Shown here one piece after another: positions 1-10,196 of a DNA stretch of 64,000 nt; positions within the stretch are counted from its first letter, which is position 1; each line of letters starts with the position of its first letter. The notes under the pieces are model-generated. The model did not search any database. It saw only the letters and a list, made by a program, of their open reading frames with translations, and was not told where the DNA came from. Both the position numbers and the translations under genes were made by a program. The stretch spans positions 27,218 through 91,217 of the forward strand of contig NZ_NEUF01000039.1 of the NCBI RefSeq assembly GCF_002910915.1, given 5' to 3'. This DNA is from Streptomyces sp. SM10 (GTDB lineage Bacteria > Actinomycetota > Actinomycetes > Streptomycetales > Streptomycetaceae).

Positions 1-101
1 ACCGGTCCCAGGGCCTGGTCGTGACGATCTCCGCGCTCGGCAAGGTCACCGAGGTGACCGAGCGGGCCATGGAGGCTCTCAAGAAGTCCGACGAGGGCTG
101 A
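1..101 (+). CDS. adk: Adenylate kinase, C-terminal end (partial)
   Basis: Only the last 32 codons are inside the window, ending SDEG-stop. The tail SQGLVVTISALGKV is the usual end of actinobacterial adenylate kinase, which interconverts AMP, ADP and ATP in the cytoplasm. Position directly upstream of map is the standard secY-adk-map-infA order of the alpha/spc operon region, which supports the call. The catalytic P-loop and lid domain lie outside the window and cannot be judged. Confidence 0.88.
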   Translation, partial: RSQGLVVTISALGKVTEVTERAMEALKKSDEG

Positions 102-222
102 CCCCCTCCGTCTCCACCTCTGCAGCCGGCCGCGGCGCCCTCGGGCGTCGCGGCCGATTGTTTGCGCCGTATCGTGGGGTACGGCCCGACATCCACCTCC
201 GCACCCAGAAAGGCGCCCAGCG

Positions 223-1059
223 ATGGTGCAGATCAAGACCCCCGAGCAGATCGCGAAGATGCGCGAGGCGGGCCTCGTCGTCGCTGCCGTTCACGCCGCC
301 ACGCGCGAGGCGGCCGTCCCCGGGGCCACCACGAGGGACCTGGACGAGGTCGCCCGCAAGGTGATCGCCGACCACGGCGCGAAGTCGAACTTCCTGGGCT
401 ACGGCGGATTTCCCGCCACCATCTGCACCTCGGTGAACGAGGTCGTCGTGCACGGCATCCCGGACGAGAAGACCGTTCTCAAGGACGGCGACATCATCTC
501 GATCGACGCCGGCGCGATCATCGACGGCTGGCACGGGGACGCCGCGTACACCGCGTTCGTGGGCACCGGTCACGCTCCTGAGCTCGTCGAGCTCTCCCGG
601 GTGACCGAGGAGTCCATGTGGGCCGGGATCGCCGCGATGAAGGTGAACAACCGGCTCGTCGACATCTCGAAGGCCATCGAGTCCTACATCCGTCGCCAGC
701 CCCGGCCGGCGACCGGCAAGTACGGGATCATCGAGGACTACGGCGGCCACGGCATCGGCACCGAGATGCACATGGACCCGCACCTGCTGAACTACGTCTC
801 CCGCAAGCGCGGCAAGGGGATCAAGCTGGTCCCGGGCGTCTGCCTGGCCATCGAGCCCATGGTGTCGCTGGGCACGGCGCAGACGAAGGTCCTCGCCGAC
901 GAGTGGACGGTCCTGACGACCGACGGCACCTGGTCCTCGCACTGGGAGCACTCGATCGCGCTGACGGAGCAGGGCCCGCTGGTCCTGACCGCCCCGGACT
1001 GCGGCCGCGCGAAGCTCGCGCAGTACGGCGTCGAGGCCGCTCCCGACCCGCTGGGCTGA
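223..1059 (+). CDS. map: Type I methionine aminopeptidase
   Basis: Removes the initiator methionine from nascent proteins. The 278-residue length fits a type I enzyme. The five metal ligands of the pita-bread fold are visible: D95 (SIDAGA), D106 (HGDAAY), H176 (GHGIGTEMH), E211 (AIEPM) and E249 (LTEQG). The ATG at 223 follows AAAGGCG and starts the conserved MVQIKTPEQIAKMREAG helix. It lies 121 bp after adk and just before infA, the classic ribosomal-block order, so it is probably co-transcribed with adk. A 176-bp gap to infA leaves room for an infA promoter. Call is secure. Confidence 0.97.
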   Translation: MVQIKTPEQIAKMREAGLVVAAVHAATREAAVPGATTRDLDEVARKVIADHGAKSNFLGYGGFPATICTSVNEVVVHGIPDEKTVLKDGDIISIDAGAIIDGWHGDAAYTAFVGTGHAPELVELSRVTEESMWAGIAAMKVNNRLVDISKAIESYIRRQPRPATGKYGIIEDYGGHGIGTEMHMDPHLLNYVSRKRGKGIKLVPGVCLAIEPMVSLGTAQTKVLADEWTVLTTDGTWSSHWEHSIALTEQGPLVLTAPDCGRAKLAQYGVEAAPDPLG

Positions 1060-1235
1060 GGACCGTACGGCTGATCCGTGTCTAAGGATCAGGCTAAGTG
1101 GGCAAACTTGACGGATTCGTCTTTTGGAGTCCGCTGACGTAGACTGACTCGTCGGCTCTCGTGCATCAGTGTGTCCGTATGTCTGGACGCCGGATGGTGT
1201 GAGTCGATCAAGGTAGCCGATTCGAAGGGCGAAGC

Positions 1236-1457
1236 GTGGCCAAGAAGCAAGGTGCCATCGAAATTGAGGGCACCGTGATCGAGTCCCTCCCGAACGCCAT
1301 GTTCAAGGTGGAACTCCAGAACGGTCACAAAGTCCTCGCGCACATCAGCGGCAAGATGCGGATGCACTACATCCGCATCCTCCCGGATGACCGGGTCGTC
1401 GTGGAGCTGTCTCCCTACGACCTGACGCGTGGCCGGATCGTCTACCGGTACAAGTAG
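1236..1457 (+). CDS. infA: Translation initiation factor IF-1
   Basis: A 73-residue OB-fold protein starting with GTG ([14 protein letters not shown]). IF-1 occupies the ribosomal A site during initiation and assists IF-2 and IF-3. The typical sequence [28 protein letters not shown] is intact to the C-terminus. Full length for the family. It is followed 60 bp later by rpmJ and then rpsM-rpsK-rpoA-rplQ, the standard alpha-operon gene order. Confidence 0.98.
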   Translation: MAKKQGAIEIEGTVIESLPNAMFKVELQNGHKVLAHISGKMRMHYIRILPDDRVVVELSPYDLTRGRIVYRYK

Positions 1458-1517
1458 ATCTTGCCGCCATCCCGCTTCGGCGTGGTGTGGGCACTGACCC
1501 GGAGAACCTGACATCCC

Positions 1518-1631
1518 ATGAAGGTCAAGCCGAGCGTCAAGAAGATCTGCGACAAGTGCAAGGTGATCCGCCGTCACGGCCGGGTCATGGTCATCTGCGA
1601 CAACCTGCGCCACAAGCAGCGCCAGGGCTGA
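1518..1631 (+). CDS. rpmJ: 50S ribosomal protein L36
   Basis: A 37-codon gene, [18 protein letters not shown] at the start and [15 protein letters not shown] at the end. Three cysteines and one histidine (C11, C14, C27, H32) form the zinc-binding C+ type set (CxxC...C....H). L36 is the smallest large-subunit protein and sits near the GTPase centre. It lies between infA and rpsM as in most bacteria, and is easily missed because of its length. Confidence 0.97.
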   Translation: MKVKPSVKKICDKCKVIRRHGRVMVICDNLRHKQRQG

Positions 1632-1828
1632 CGCACGACCCCCTGCATCTCGCAGTTCTTCGCGCGACGCACGTAAACGTACATACGCAGAGCCCGTCCA
1701 CGCTTCGGCTGACGACACCTCCGGCGGGGGCCGGGGACCTGGGCGTACCACCTCCTCCCACGCGGTCGAGGTCGGCGTCCGGGAGCGGCACTGCGGAAGA
1801 CCCCCGACATAACAACTGGAGCCATTGA

Positions 1829-2209
1829 ATGGCACGCGTTTCAGGTGTTGACATCCCGCGCGAAAAGCGCGTGGAGGTTGCCCTCACCTACGTCTTCGGC
1901 ATCGGGCGTACCCGGTCCAAGGAGATCCTCGCCACCACCGGCGTGAACCCCAACACCCGCGTTCGTGACCTGGCCGAAGAGGACCTGGTCAAGATCCGCG
2001 AGTACGTGGACGCCAACCTCCGCACCGAGGGTGACCTTCGCCGCGAGATCCAGGGCGACATTCGCCGCAAGATCGAGATCGGCTGCTACCAGGGCATCCG
2101 CCACCGTCGTGGCCTGCCCGTCCACGGTCAGCGCACCAGCACCAACGCGCGTACCCGTAAGGGCCCGCGTCGCGCCATCGCCGGTAAGAAGAAGCCGGGC
2201 AAGAAGTAG
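1829..2209 (+). CDS. rpsM: 30S ribosomal protein S13
   Basis: 126 residues, [20 protein letters not shown] at the N-terminus and the basic tail [21 protein letters not shown]13 sits in the head of the small subunit and contacts the P-site tRNA and S19. Start supported by a GGAG sequence 7-8 bases upstream of the ATG. The 197-bp leader after rpmJ is longer than usual within this operon and may hold regulatory sequence, but no clear promoter is visible. Confidence 0.98.
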   Translation: MARVSGVDIPREKRVEVALTYVFGIGRTRSKEILATTGVNPNTRVRDLAEEDLVKIREYVDANLRTEGDLRREIQGDIRRKIEIGCYQGIRHRRGLPVHGQRTSTNARTRKGPRRAIAGKKKPGKK

Positions 2210-2314
2210 TCCTCAGCGGACGCACTGCGGATATCCGGGTCACCGGACGTCCGCGGAAACCAGCGGTCTTCGCTGTAGGACCGATCACCTCCCCTCTCCA
2301 TCTGGAGTCAAGAC

Positions 2315-2719
2315 ATGCCCCCCAAGGGTCGTCAGGGCGCAGCCAAGAAGGTGCGTCGCAAGGAAAAGAAGAACGTCGCTCACGGCCACGCGCACATCAA
2401 GAGCACGTTCAACAACACGATCGTCTCGATCACGGACCCCTCGGGCAACGTGATCTCCTGGGCCTCCGCCGGCCACGTCGGCTTCAAGGGCTCGCGCAAG
2501 TCCACCCCCTTCGCCGCGCAGATGGCCGCCGAGTCGGCCGCCCGCCGCGCGCAGGAGCACGGCATGCGCAAGGTCGACGTCTTCGTCAAGGGTCCCGGCT
2601 CCGGCCGTGAGACCGCGATCCGCTCCCTCCAGGCCACGGGCCTCGAGGTCGGTTCGATCCAGGACGTCACCCCGACGCCGCACAACGGCTGCCGTCCGCC
2701 GAAGCGTCGCCGCGTCTGA
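2315..2719 (+). CDS. rpsK: 30S ribosomal protein S11
   Basis: 134 residues, with the lysine-rich N-terminus [20 protein letters not shown] and the conserved core [15 protein letters not shown] and [17 protein letters not shown]11 lines the E-site region of the 30S platform. It lies between rpsM and rpoA as expected. Length and sequence are normal for actinobacteria. Confidence 0.98.
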   Translation: MPPKGRQGAAKKVRRKEKKNVAHGHAHIKSTFNNTIVSITDPSGNVISWASAGHVGFKGSRKSTPFAAQMAAESAARRAQEHGMRKVDVFVKGPGSGRETAIRSLQATGLEVGSIQDVTPTPHNGCRPPKRRRV

Positions 2720-2855
2720 TCCGTCACGGCCGGTGACGGCCGTGCGGCAGTAGCGTGGGTCCGGGCGGTATGTCCCTTCGGGGGCGTGCCGCCCGTACCC
2801 TTGTTTCATCTGTCGGGCATCAAATAGCGGGTGCCCACGACTGAAGGATCACCAC

Positions 2856-3878
2856 ATGCTTATCGCTCAGCGTCCGTCGCTGACCGAAGAGGTCGTCGAC
2901 GAGTTCCGCTCCCGGTTCGTGATCGAGCCGCTGGAGCCGGGCTTCGGTTACACCCTCGGCAACTCCCTGCGTCGCACGCTCCTCTCCTCGATTCCCGGTG
3001 CCGCTGTCACCAGCATCCGGATCGACGGAGTCCTGCACGAGTTCACCACCGTGCCGGGCGTCAAGGAGGACGTGACCGACCTCATCCTCAACATCAAGCA
3101 GCTGGTCGTCTCCTCGGAGCACGACGAGCCGGTCGTGATGTACCTGCGCAAGCAGGGCCCCGGCCTGGTCACCGCTGCTGACATCGCCCCGCCGGCCGGT
3201 GTCGAGGTCCACAACCCGGACCTGGTCCTGGCCACGCTGAACGGCAAGGGCAAGCTGGAGATGGAGCTGACCGTCGAGCGCGGTCGCGGCTACGTCTCCG
3301 CCGTCCAGAACAAGCAGGTGGGCCAGGAGATCGGCCGGATCCCGGTCGACTCCATCTACTCGCCGGTGCTCAAGGTCACGTACAAGGTCGAGGCGACCCG
3401 TGTCGAGCAGCGCACCGACTTCGACAAGCTGATCGTCGACGTCGAGACCAAGCAGGCCATGCGTCCCCGTGACGCCATGGCGTCGGCCGGTAAGACCCTG
3501 GTCGAGCTGTTCGGTCTGGCGCGCGAGCTCAACATCGACGCCGAGGGCATCGACATGGGCCCGTCCCCGACGGACGCCGCGCTCGCCGCCGATCTGGCGC
3601 TGCCGATCGAGGAGCTCGAGCTCACGGTCCGTTCGTACAACTGCCTCAAGCGCGAGGGCATCCACTCCGTGGGTGAGCTCGTGGCGCGCTCCGAGGCGGA
3701 CCTGCTCGACATCCGCAACTTCGGTGCGAAGTCGATCGACGAGGTCAAGGCGAAGCTGGCCGGTATGGGCCTCGCGCTCAAGGACTCGCCTCCCGGCTTC
3801 GACCCGACCGCCGCCGCCGACGCCTTCGGCGCCGACGACGACGCGGACGCCGGCTTCGTGGAGACCGAGCAGTACTGA
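2856..3878 (+). CDS. rpoA: RNA polymerase alpha subunit
   Basis: 340 residues. The N-terminal domain (about 1-230) carries the dimerisation and assembly region, with [20 protein letters not shown] early on. The C-terminal domain (about 250-320) contains [17 protein letters not shown] and [16 protein letters not shown], the helix-hairpin-helix surface that contacts UP elements and activators. The tail is acidic ([13 protein letters not shown]). Start ATG at 2856 is preceded by GAAGGATC. The gene lies between rpsK and rplQ in the alpha operon. Confidence 0.98.
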   Translation: MLIAQRPSLTEEVVDEFRSRFVIEPLEPGFGYTLGNSLRRTLLSSIPGAAVTSIRIDGVLHEFTTVPGVKEDVTDLILNIKQLVVSSEHDEPVVMYLRKQGPGLVTAADIAPPAGVEVHNPDLVLATLNGKGKLEMELTVERGRGYVSAVQNKQVGQEIGRIPVDSIYSPVLKVTYKVEATRVEQRTDFDKLIVDVETKQAMRPRDAMASAGKTLVELFGLARELNIDAEGIDMGPSPTDAALAADLALPIEELELTVRSYNCLKREGIHSVGELVARSEADLLDIRNFGAKSIDEVKAKLAGMGLALKDSPPGFDPTAAADAFGADDDADAGFVETEQY

Positions 3879-3934
3879 GTCGCCTCCCGGCTGGGGGCTC
3901 CCGGATTTCAGGGTGCCCCGTGCCGGGGCGAGGG

Positions 3935-3975
3935 CTTCTGTCCTCAATCGCCGGACGGGCTTGATTTTGGCTGAT
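3935..3975. repeat. Streptomyces-type intergenic repeat in the rpoA-rplQ gap
   Basis: The segment containing CTCAATCGCCGGACGGGCT (3943-3961) resembles a short motif that recurs in intergenic regions of Streptomyces genomes (from memory, not checked here). A small hairpin GCCCC-GTGCC-GGGGC lies just upstream at 3915-3929. It makes the rpoA-rplQ gap 194 bp, longer than normal for these genes. Copy number cannot be assessed from one window. Confidence 0.45.
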
Positions 3976-4072
3976 GTCCGGCTGACGTTCGAAGACTTCC
4001 GCGGGGCGGCCGCCTCGCGGGAACTGACACCGGTACCTGATACGGCCGGTGCAGCACACAAGGAGAAAAACC

Positions 4073-4576
4073 ATGCCTCAGCCCGCCAAGGGTGCCCGTC
4101 TGGGCGGCAGCGCTGCGCACGAGAAGCTTCTTCTCATCAACCTCGCGAAGTCGCTGTTCGAGCACGGCCGCATCACCACGACCGAGGCCAAGGCCCGCCG
4201 CCTGCGTCCGGTCGCCGAGCGTTTCATCACCAAGGCGAAGAAGGGCGACATCCACAACCGTCGCCTGGTGCTGCAGTCGATCACGGACAAGGGCATCGTG
4301 CACACGCTCTTCACCGAGATCGCCCCGCGGTACGAGAACCGCCCCGGTGGTTACACCCGCATCACCAAGATCGGCAACCGTCGTGGCGACAACGCCCCGA
4401 TGGCCGTCATCGAGCTGGTCGAGGCCCTGACCGTGGCGCAGGCCGCCACCGGTGAGGCCGAGGCCGCCACGAAGCGCGCCGTCAAGGAAGACGCCCTCAA
4501 GAAGGACGAGGCTCCGGCCGAGACCGTCGAGGACGCCAAGCCGGCCGACGCCGCTGAGGAGTCCAAGGACGCCTGA
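4073..4576 (+). CDS. rplQ: 50S ribosomal protein L17
   Basis: 167 residues starting [26 protein letters not shown] at 4060-4065 sets the ATG at 4073, not an ATG 24 bases upstream. The conserved L17 core (to about residue 120, [20 protein letters not shown]) is followed by an Ala/Glu/Lys-rich acidic extension of about 45 residues, which is usual in actinobacteria and probably disordered. Last gene of the alpha operon, followed by a strong terminator. Confidence 0.98.
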   Translation: MPQPAKGARLGGSAAHEKLLLINLAKSLFEHGRITTTEAKARRLRPVAERFITKAKKGDIHNRRLVLQSITDKGIVHTLFTEIAPRYENRPGGYTRITKIGNRRGDNAPMAVIELVEALTVAQAATGEAEAATKRAVKEDALKKDEAPAETVEDAKPADAAEESKDA

Positions 4577-4594
4577 GCGTTCTGAGACCCAGGT

Positions 4595-4632
4595 ACGGGC
4601 CCGCATCTCCCTTCGGGGCGGTGCGGGCCCGT
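4595..4632 (+). terminator. Rho-independent-type terminator after rplQ
   Basis: Perfect 11-bp inverted repeat ACGGGCCCGCA (4595-4605) and TGCGGGCCCGT (4622-4632), with a 16-nt loop, followed by TCGGTTTT. It lies between rplQ and truA and should end the ribosomal operon or attenuate read-through into truA. Confidence 0.8.
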
Positions 4633-4654
4633 TCGGTTTTGAGAGGATCTTCGG

Positions 4655-5509
4655 GTGAGTGACGAGGCAGAGCCCGGATTCGTACGGGTACGGCTGGACC
4701 TTTCCTACGACGGCAAGGACTTCTCCGGCTGGGCGAAGCAGACCAGCAGGCGCACCGTGCAGGGCGAGATCGAGGACGCGCTGCGCACCGTGACGCGGTC
4801 ACCGGTGACGTACGACCTGACCGTGGCCGGGCGCACCGACGCCGGGGTGCACGCGCGCGGGCAGGTGGCGCACGTGGACCTGCCGGCCGAGGTGTGGGCC
4901 GAGCACCGGGAGAAGCTGTTGCGGCGGATGGCCGGGCGGCTGCCGCTGGACGTGCGGATCTGGCGGGCGGGCGAGGCTCCGGCGGGCTTCAACGCACGCT
5001 TCTCCGCGCTGTGGCGGCGTTACGCGTACCGGGTGGGGGACAGGCCGGGCGGTGTGGACCCGCTGCTGCGTGGCCATGTGCTCTGGCACGACCGGCCGCT
5101 CGACCTGGACGCGATGAACGAGGCCGCGGCCCTGATGGTGGGGGAGCACGACTTCGCGGCGTACTGCAAGAAGCGGGAGGGTGCGACGACCATCCGTACG
5201 CTGCAGAAGCTCCACTGGGTGCGGGAGACGGAGTCCGGGGTGCTGACGGCGACCGTGCAGGCGGACGCGTTCTGCCACAACATGGTGCGGGCGCTGATCG
5301 GCGCGGCCCTGTTCGTGGGGGACGGGCGCCGGCCGGCCGGGTGGCCGGCCGAGGTGCTGGCGGCGAGGGTGCGGGACCCCGGGGTACACGTGGTGCGGCC
5401 GCACGGGCTGACGCTGGAGGAAGTGGCCTACCCGGCGGACGGGCTGCTGGCGGCCAGGGCCGTGGAGGCCCGCAACGTCAGGACGCTGCCTGGGGCGGGC
5501 TGCTGCTGA
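4655..5509 (+). CDS. truA: tRNA pseudouridine(38-40) synthase
   Basis: 284 residues. Converts uridines 38-40 of the tRNA anticodon arm to pseudouridine. The catalytic aspartate is D62 in [14 protein letters not shown]. Other family segments are visible: [17 protein letters not shown] near the N-terminus and [12 protein letters not shown] in the C-terminal half. GTG start at 4655 is preceded by GAGAGGA. Its last 32 bases overlap the 3' end of the convergent gene at 5478-7367. Slightly longer than many homologues at the C-terminus. Confidence 0.96.
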   Translation: MSDEAEPGFVRVRLDLSYDGKDFSGWAKQTSRRTVQGEIEDALRTVTRSPVTYDLTVAGRTDAGVHARGQVAHVDLPAEVWAEHREKLLRRMAGRLPLDVRIWRAGEAPAGFNARFSALWRRYAYRVGDRPGGVDPLLRGHVLWHDRPLDLDAMNEAAALMVGEHDFAAYCKKREGATTIRTLQKLHWVRETESGVLTATVQADAFCHNMVRALIGAALFVGDGRRPAGWPAEVLAARVRDPGVHVVRPHGLTLEEVAYPADGLLAARAVEARNVRTLPGAGCC

Positions 5510-7367
5510 GGGCTCTGCGGCGCAGGGCCCGGACCAGTGTGCGCGCGACGTGCAGGGCCACGGCGGTGCAGACGAGGGAGCGGAACCAGCCGATGTCCGG
5601 GGTCCACCAGGCGTAGGCCGCCGCCGCGGTGAAGACCAGCAGGCCCAGGATGCGCAGGAGCCACCAGCGGGCGGGGTGGGCCTCGGACGCGGAGGGGCTC
5701 TCCGGGTGGACACCGTCCTGGGCGGTCATGGTGTCCCGCATGCCCGCGAGGAAGCCGCGCCGGGCCAGTACGCGGGCGCCCGGCAGCCCGGTGAGGACCT
5801 CCTGCTCGCCGCCGTAGCCCTCGGGCAGCGGCGGGAGGCCGAGGGCGGCGACGAGCTCGCTCTGGTGCCGGGCGGGGTCGTCGGCGGCCCGCAGGACATG
5901 GGCCAGGGGGCGCGGGTCGGCCAGCCCGTAGGCGCGGGCGAGGGAGGCGGCCGCCGTCGTCGCCTCGGCATGGTCGGTGGCGGGGGCGGCGGTCTCCCAG
6001 ACGTGGTCGGCCACCTTCCTGCCCCGGTGCAGGAGCGTGAAGCTGCTGCGCTCCGGTGTGCGGTGCAGGACCAGGGTCGGCCACTCCTCGCCCGTCGTGA
6101 AGTTGCCGGCCGCCGAGGTGAGCGGGTCGTCCGGGAGGAGGGCCGCGCGCTTGCCGCGCACCGGGTCCGGCACGATCTCCACGTAGGTGTGGTTGCGGCC
6201 CGCCGGAGCCGTCCGCAGGCTGTGGCCGCAGATCAGGGCGGCCTGGGCGACCTCGGTGGGTCCGGTGGACGCGATGGCCACCGACCGGGGCGCCAGCTCG
6301 CGCTCCCAGTCGGGTGCGCCGCCGGCCGGGGGCCGGGGGGACGGGCGGAAGAAGGGGACCTTCATGGCCAGCTCGACACGGGTGTCGGAGCGGGCCTCCA
6401 GGAATTCGGCCCGGGCGTCGCCGAAGTAGGTCCAGGGAAACGTCGTGGCGTGCACCCCGATGGAGCGGAAGGCGGTGAGGGCCTCCTCGTAGCGGCTCAT
6501 CGACCACAGGACCAGGGCCAGGTGGTTGCGGAAGCCCGCGGCCTCCCGGTCGCCGGGGGCGTAGCTGTCCGACAGCGCCTGCGCGCGGGTCACCGCGGCC
6601 TCGGCGCGCGGGGTGTACGGATCGGGTTCGGGCGTCTCCTCGTCGGCGATCAGGTACTCCACGACGGCCTGGAGCGGCAGCGCGTGGAGCCGTGAGCCGG
6701 GCGGCGCCTGGTCGGCCGCGCGCTCGGCGAAGGCGAACATCTCCTCGTGCGAGCCGTACCACTTGCCGCAGAGGTACTGGAGGGCCTGGACGTGACAGCC
6801 CTCGTGGTGCGGGTCGCGCTCGACCGCCTCGGCCAGATAGGTGTCGAAGACCTCGCGCGGGGCCTGGATGCCGCGGGCCTGCGTCAGGGCGATGCGCCAC
6901 GGGACGGGGTCGTCGGGGTTGAGCTCCGCGGCGGCCGAGATCACCGGCACGGAGTCCCGCAGCACCGCGTGGAAGGCCTTGAACTGGTCGGCCTCGACGT
7001 GTCTGGCCCGGGCGCCCGTCCTTATCTGCCACGCCTGGTAGACGTACTGGTCGGCCTTGACCAGGACGGCGTCGGGGCCCTCCGGGTCCTCCTCCAGCCA
7101 GCTGTCCAGCCAGCCGGGGTGGTGCAGGGAGGCGCGTGCCAGGCGGGAGACGCAGGTGTCCCGGCGCTCCCACTGGGCGTGCTCGCGGGTGGCCGCGAGC
7201 AGCTCGGCGGCCGGTCCGTGGTCTCCACCGGCGGCGGCGGCCAGGGCGAGGCGCAGCGAGGTGTCCGGCGCGTCCAGGACCACGGCGTCGTCCGGGGGCA
7301 GGTCGGCGCCTATCGCGTCGCTGTGGCGCAGGACGCGCGGGATGGTGAGGAGCGTGGTCAGACGCAC
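5478..7367 (-). CDS. Uncharacterised TPR-like protein with C-terminal membrane anchor
   Basis: 629 residues, no recognised name. Residues about 20-330 are helical, Ala-rich and Leu-rich and read like degenerate tetratricopeptide repeats, including [20 protein letters not shown]. The C-terminal 60 residues carry two hydrophobic stretches ([20 protein letters not shown] and a second near [16 protein letters not shown]) followed by arginines, so the large N-terminal part should be cytoplasmic. Convergent with truA with a 32-bp coding overlap. Function is not assigned. It could be a scaffold or sensor, but this is only a guess from the TPR-like layout. Confidence 0.8.
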   Translation of the reverse strand: MRLTTLLTIPRVLRHSDAIGADLPPDDAVVLDAPDTSLRLALAAAAGGDHGPAAELLAATREHAQWERRDTCVSRLARASLHHPGWLDSWLEEDPEGPDAVLVKADQYVYQAWQIRTGARARHVEADQFKAFHAVLRDSVPVISAAAELNPDDPVPWRIALTQARGIQAPREVFDTYLAEAVERDPHHEGCHVQALQYLCGKWYGSHEEMFAFAERAADQAPPGSRLHALPLQAVVEYLIADEETPEPDPYTPRAEAAVTRAQALSDSYAPGDREAAGFRNHLALVLWSMSRYEEALTAFRSIGVHATTFPWTYFGDARAEFLEARSDTRVELAMKVPFFRPSPRPPAGGAPDWERELAPRSVAIASTGPTEVAQAALICGHSLRTAPAGRNHTYVEIVPDPVRGKRAALLPDDPLTSAAGNFTTGEEWPTLVLHRTPERSSFTLLHRGRKVADHVWETAAPATDHAEATTAAASLARAYGLADPRPLAHVLRAADDPARHQSELVAALGLPPLPEGYGGEQEVLTGLPGARVLARRGFLAGMRDTMTAQDGVHPESPSASEAHPARWWLLRILGLLVFTAAAAYAWWTPDIGWFRSLVCTAVALHVARTLVRALRRRALSSSPPQAAS

Positions 7368-7428
7368 GGCGGCGGGTCCTCGGTCGAGGGGAGGGACGGG
7401 GCTGGTGCGTGGGGGGAGGGCCGGGCGG

Positions 7429-8283
7429 TCAGATGACGGGGGCCCCCGCTGCCGCCGAGGCCTGGACCTCGCCGCGGTGGCGGATCTGGCGGAAGGTGAA
7501 GTCGGTCAGGTCGTCGCCGACCGCGTAGACGTCCTTGGCCGCCGTGGTGACGTTCTTCCCGCTGGTGAAGCCGCCGACGGTGAAGTAGGCGTAGCGGCCG
7601 TAGGAGTTGGCGGTGCGGCGGCAGACGGACCCGCCGCGGCAGAAGGTGGGGACTCCCGAGCCGCTCAGCGAGGCGACGCCGCCGGATGCCTGCTGGGCCG
7701 CCTTCCTGGCCTCCGCCTCGGTGCCGAAGACGGCGAGTCCGATGGTGACCGCGACGCCGTCCTTGCTGTACGTGGCGCGGATGACCTGGTCGCAGCCGTT
7801 GGAGTCGAGGATCGTGCCGAGGGCGCCCTGGGTCGTCGTCGCGCACTGCGTCGTACGGGCGGTGGCGCCCTTGGCGTAGACGCGGTCGCCCATGGTCAGC
7901 TTCCTGCCCGGGAAGAAGGCGTCGACGGTGACCGGGCCCTTGTCCTTCTTCTCGTCGGCTATGTAGTCCTTCGGGTCCGGCGGGGGCGGCGGGGCCACCG
8001 AGGAGAAGGAGGGCCCCGGCGCGGAGGACTGCGAGGGCAGGTCGGCGGGGGCCGGCAGCTCACTGGCGTTCTTGTCCGACCCGGACGTGCCGCCGCCTGT
8101 GCCGGTCGTGATGACGGCCGTGGCCACGATCGCGGCGACGGCGGCCGTGGCCACCGCGCCACCGCCGATCATCAGCCACTTCCTGCGCCTGGCACGTGAG
8201 GCGGACGCCTCGGCCAGCGCCGCCCAGTCCGGAGTCCGGCTGTCTCCCGGCCCCCAGGAGGGCCCCCCTTGCCCAAAGCTCAT
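7429..8283 (-). CDS. Uncharacterised single-pass membrane protein with extracytoplasmic domain
   Basis: 284 residues starting MSFGQGGPSWGPGDSR; the ATG at 8283 is preferred to an upstream start because family-like low-complexity sequence begins here. A basic stretch ARRRKW precedes one transmembrane segment (about residues 36-60), then a Ser/Pro linker (SVAPPPPPDP), then a domain of about 170 residues with cysteine pairs (QCA...GCD and FCRGGSVCRR), fitting an exported disulfide-containing domain. Divergent from the ABC-F gene with a 67-bp gap. Not recognised beyond this. Confidence 0.8.
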   Translation of the reverse strand: MSFGQGGPSWGPGDSRTPDWAALAEASASRARRRKWLMIGGGAVATAAVAAIVATAVITTGTGGGTSGSDKNASELPAPADLPSQSSAPGPSFSSVAPPPPPDPKDYIADEKKDKGPVTVDAFFPGRKLTMGDRVYAKGATARTTQCATTTQGALGTILDSNGCDQVIRATYSKDGVAVTIGLAVFGTEAEARKAAQQASGGVASLSGSGVPTFCRGGSVCRRTANSYGRYAYFTVGGFTSGKNVTTAAKDVYAVGDDLTDFTFRQIRHRGEVQASAAAGAPVI

Positions 8284-8350
8284 GCGGCGAATCCTAGACC
8301 GACCGTAATCCGGTTGGGCGCACGGTTGTCCTGCCGTGACAATGCTGTGC

Positions 8351-9970
8351 ATGGGACATCTTGAAGCGGGCCACCTGGAGTACTACCTACCGGACGGACG
8401 GGTGCTGCTCGGCGACGCTTCGTTCCGGGTGGCGGACGGCGCCGTCGTCGCACTCGTCGGCGCGAACGGGGCGGGTAAGACGACACTCCTCAAGCTGCTG
8501 GCCGGGGAGCTCCAGCCGCACGGCGGCTCGGTCTCGGTGAGCGGCGGTCTCGGCGTGATGGCCCAGTTCGTGGGCTCCGTACGGGACGAGCGCACCGTCC
8601 GTGACCTGCTGGTCTCCGTGGCACAGCCCCGCATCAAGGAGGCCGCGCGGGCCGTCGACGCGGCCGAGGAGCACATCCTCACCGAGGACGACGAGGCGGC
8701 GCAGATGGCGTACGCGCAGGCGCTGAGCGACTGGGCGGAGGCGCGGGGGTACGAGGCCGAGACCCTCTGGGACATCTGCACCATGGCCGCGCTCGGCGTC
8801 CCGTACGAGAAGGCGCAGTGGCGTGAGGTGCGCACGCTCAGCGGCGGCGAGCAGAAGAGGCTGGTGCTTGAGGCCCTGCTCAGGGGCCCGGACGAGGTGC
8901 TGCTGCTCGACGAGCCGGACAACTACCTGGATGTCCCGGGCAAGCGCTGGCTGGAGGAGAAGCTCAAGGAGACCCGTAAGACGGTGCTCTTCGTCTCCCA
9001 CGACCGGGAGCTGCTGTCGCGGGCCGCGGAGAAGATCGTGAGCGTCGAGCCCAGCCCCGCGGGCTCGGACGTCTGGGTGCACGGCGGCGGCTTCGCCACG
9101 TACCACCAGGCACGCAAGGAGCGCTTCGCACGCTTCGAGGAGCTCCTGCGGCGCTGGGAGGAGGAGCACAAGCGGCTGAAGGCGCTGGTCCTGCGGATGC
9201 GGCAGCAGGCGGCGAACAGCCCCGACATGGCGAACCGCTACCACGCGATGCAGACCCGCTTCAAGAAGTTCGAGGAGGCGGGACCGCCTCCGGAGCCGCC
9301 CCGCGAGCAGGACATCAGGATGCGGCTGCGCGGCGGCCGTACCGGGGTGCGGGCGGTGACGTGCACCGGCCTGGAGCTGACCGGTCTGATGAAGCCGTTC
9401 GACCTGGAGATCTACTACGGGGAACGGGTCGCGGTGCTCGGCTCCAACGGGTCGGGGAAGTCCCACTTCCTGCGGCTGCTGGCTGGGGAGCCGGTGGCGC
9501 ACACCGGTGAGTGGAAGCTCGGTGCGCGGGTCGTGGCGGGCCACTTCGCCCAGACGCACGCCCATCCGGAGCTGCTCGGGAAGACGCTCGTCGAGATCCT
9601 GTGGACGGAGCAGGCCAAGGACCGTGGCGGCGCGATGTCGGTGCTGCGGCGCTACGAGCTGGAGCGGCAGGGCGACCAGGCCTTCGAGAAGCTCTCCGGC
9701 GGGCAGCAGGCGCGGTTCCAGATCCTGCTCCTGGAGCTGGCCGGCACGACCGCGCTGCTGCTGGACGAGCCGACGGACAACCTGGACCTGGAGTCGGCCG
9801 AGGCCCTGCAGGACGGTCTGGAGGTCTACGACGGGACGGTCATGGCCGTCACGCACGACCGCTGGTTCGCGAAGTCCTTCGACCGGTACCTCGTCTTCGG
9901 CTCCGACGGGGTCGTGCGGGAGACCACGGAGCCCGTCTGGGACGAGCGCAGGGTCGAGCGCAAGCGGTAG
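8351..9970 (+). CDS. ABC-F family ATPase
   Basis: About 540 residues with two ABC cassettes and no membrane segments, as in ABC-F proteins, which act on ribosomes (some protect against antibiotics, others tune translation). Walker A motifs are GANGAGKTT (residues 37-45) and GSNGSGKS; signatures LSGGEQ and LSGGQQ; Walker B VLLLDEPDNYLD and LLLDEPTDNLDLE. The charged linker rich in Arg/Lys/Glu between the cassettes is typical. GTG 8336, ATG 8342 and ATG 8351 are all in frame; none has a good ribosome site, so the start is uncertain. Subfamily and any resistance role cannot be told. Confidence 0.92.
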   Translation: MGHLEAGHLEYYLPDGRVLLGDASFRVADGAVVALVGANGAGKTTLLKLLAGELQPHGGSVSVSGGLGVMAQFVGSVRDERTVRDLLVSVAQPRIKEAARAVDAAEEHILTEDDEAAQMAYAQALSDWAEARGYEAETLWDICTMAALGVPYEKAQWREVRTLSGGEQKRLVLEALLRGPDEVLLLDEPDNYLDVPGKRWLEEKLKETRKTVLFVSHDRELLSRAAEKIVSVEPSPAGSDVWVHGGGFATYHQARKERFARFEELLRRWEEEHKRLKALVLRMRQQAANSPDMANRYHAMQTRFKKFEEAGPPPEPPREQDIRMRLRGGRTGVRAVTCTGLELTGLMKPFDLEIYYGERVAVLGSNGSGKSHFLRLLAGEPVAHTGEWKLGARVVAGHFAQTHAHPELLGKTLVEILWTEQAKDRGGAMSVLRRYELERQGDQAFEKLSGGQQARFQILLLELAGTTALLLDEPTDNLDLESAEALQDGLEVYDGTVMAVTHDRWFAKSFDRYLVFGSDGVVRETTEPVWDERRVERKR

Positions 9971-9982
9971 GGACGGCGCGTT

Positions 9983-10012
9983 TTGACCCGTGCGGGGCGG
10001 GACGGGTAATGT
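9983..10012 (+). promoter_or_regulatory. Vegetative (HrdB-type) promoter for rplM-rpsI
   Basis: TTGACC (9983-9988), 18-bp spacer, TAATGT (10007-10012). This is a good match to the principal sigma factor consensus and lies about 185 bp upstream of rplM, giving a long leader. The leader (10013-10196) could hold the L13 autoregulatory site, but no specific structure was resolved. Confidence 0.65.
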
Positions 10013-10196
10013 CGACCGTTGTTATACGTACGGGTTCTGTGGTTCTCACGCGAAGAGCCCTACGTAGGTTCTCTGGAGCAGTTACCAGTGGCTCGCATAC
10101 GGGCATCGTCCCCGGCATTGTGTGCCCCAGCTGCATGATCGCTTCAGGGGTGCCATGTGTCTGGACCTCATCCACTGAAGAAGCGAAGGCTACGAA

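Noticed and set aside
1060..1235. Promoter upstream of infA with TTGACG (1109-1114) and TAGACT (1140-1145)
   Set aside because: The spacing is about 25 bp, too long for a sigma-70 promoter, so it is not listed as a feature.
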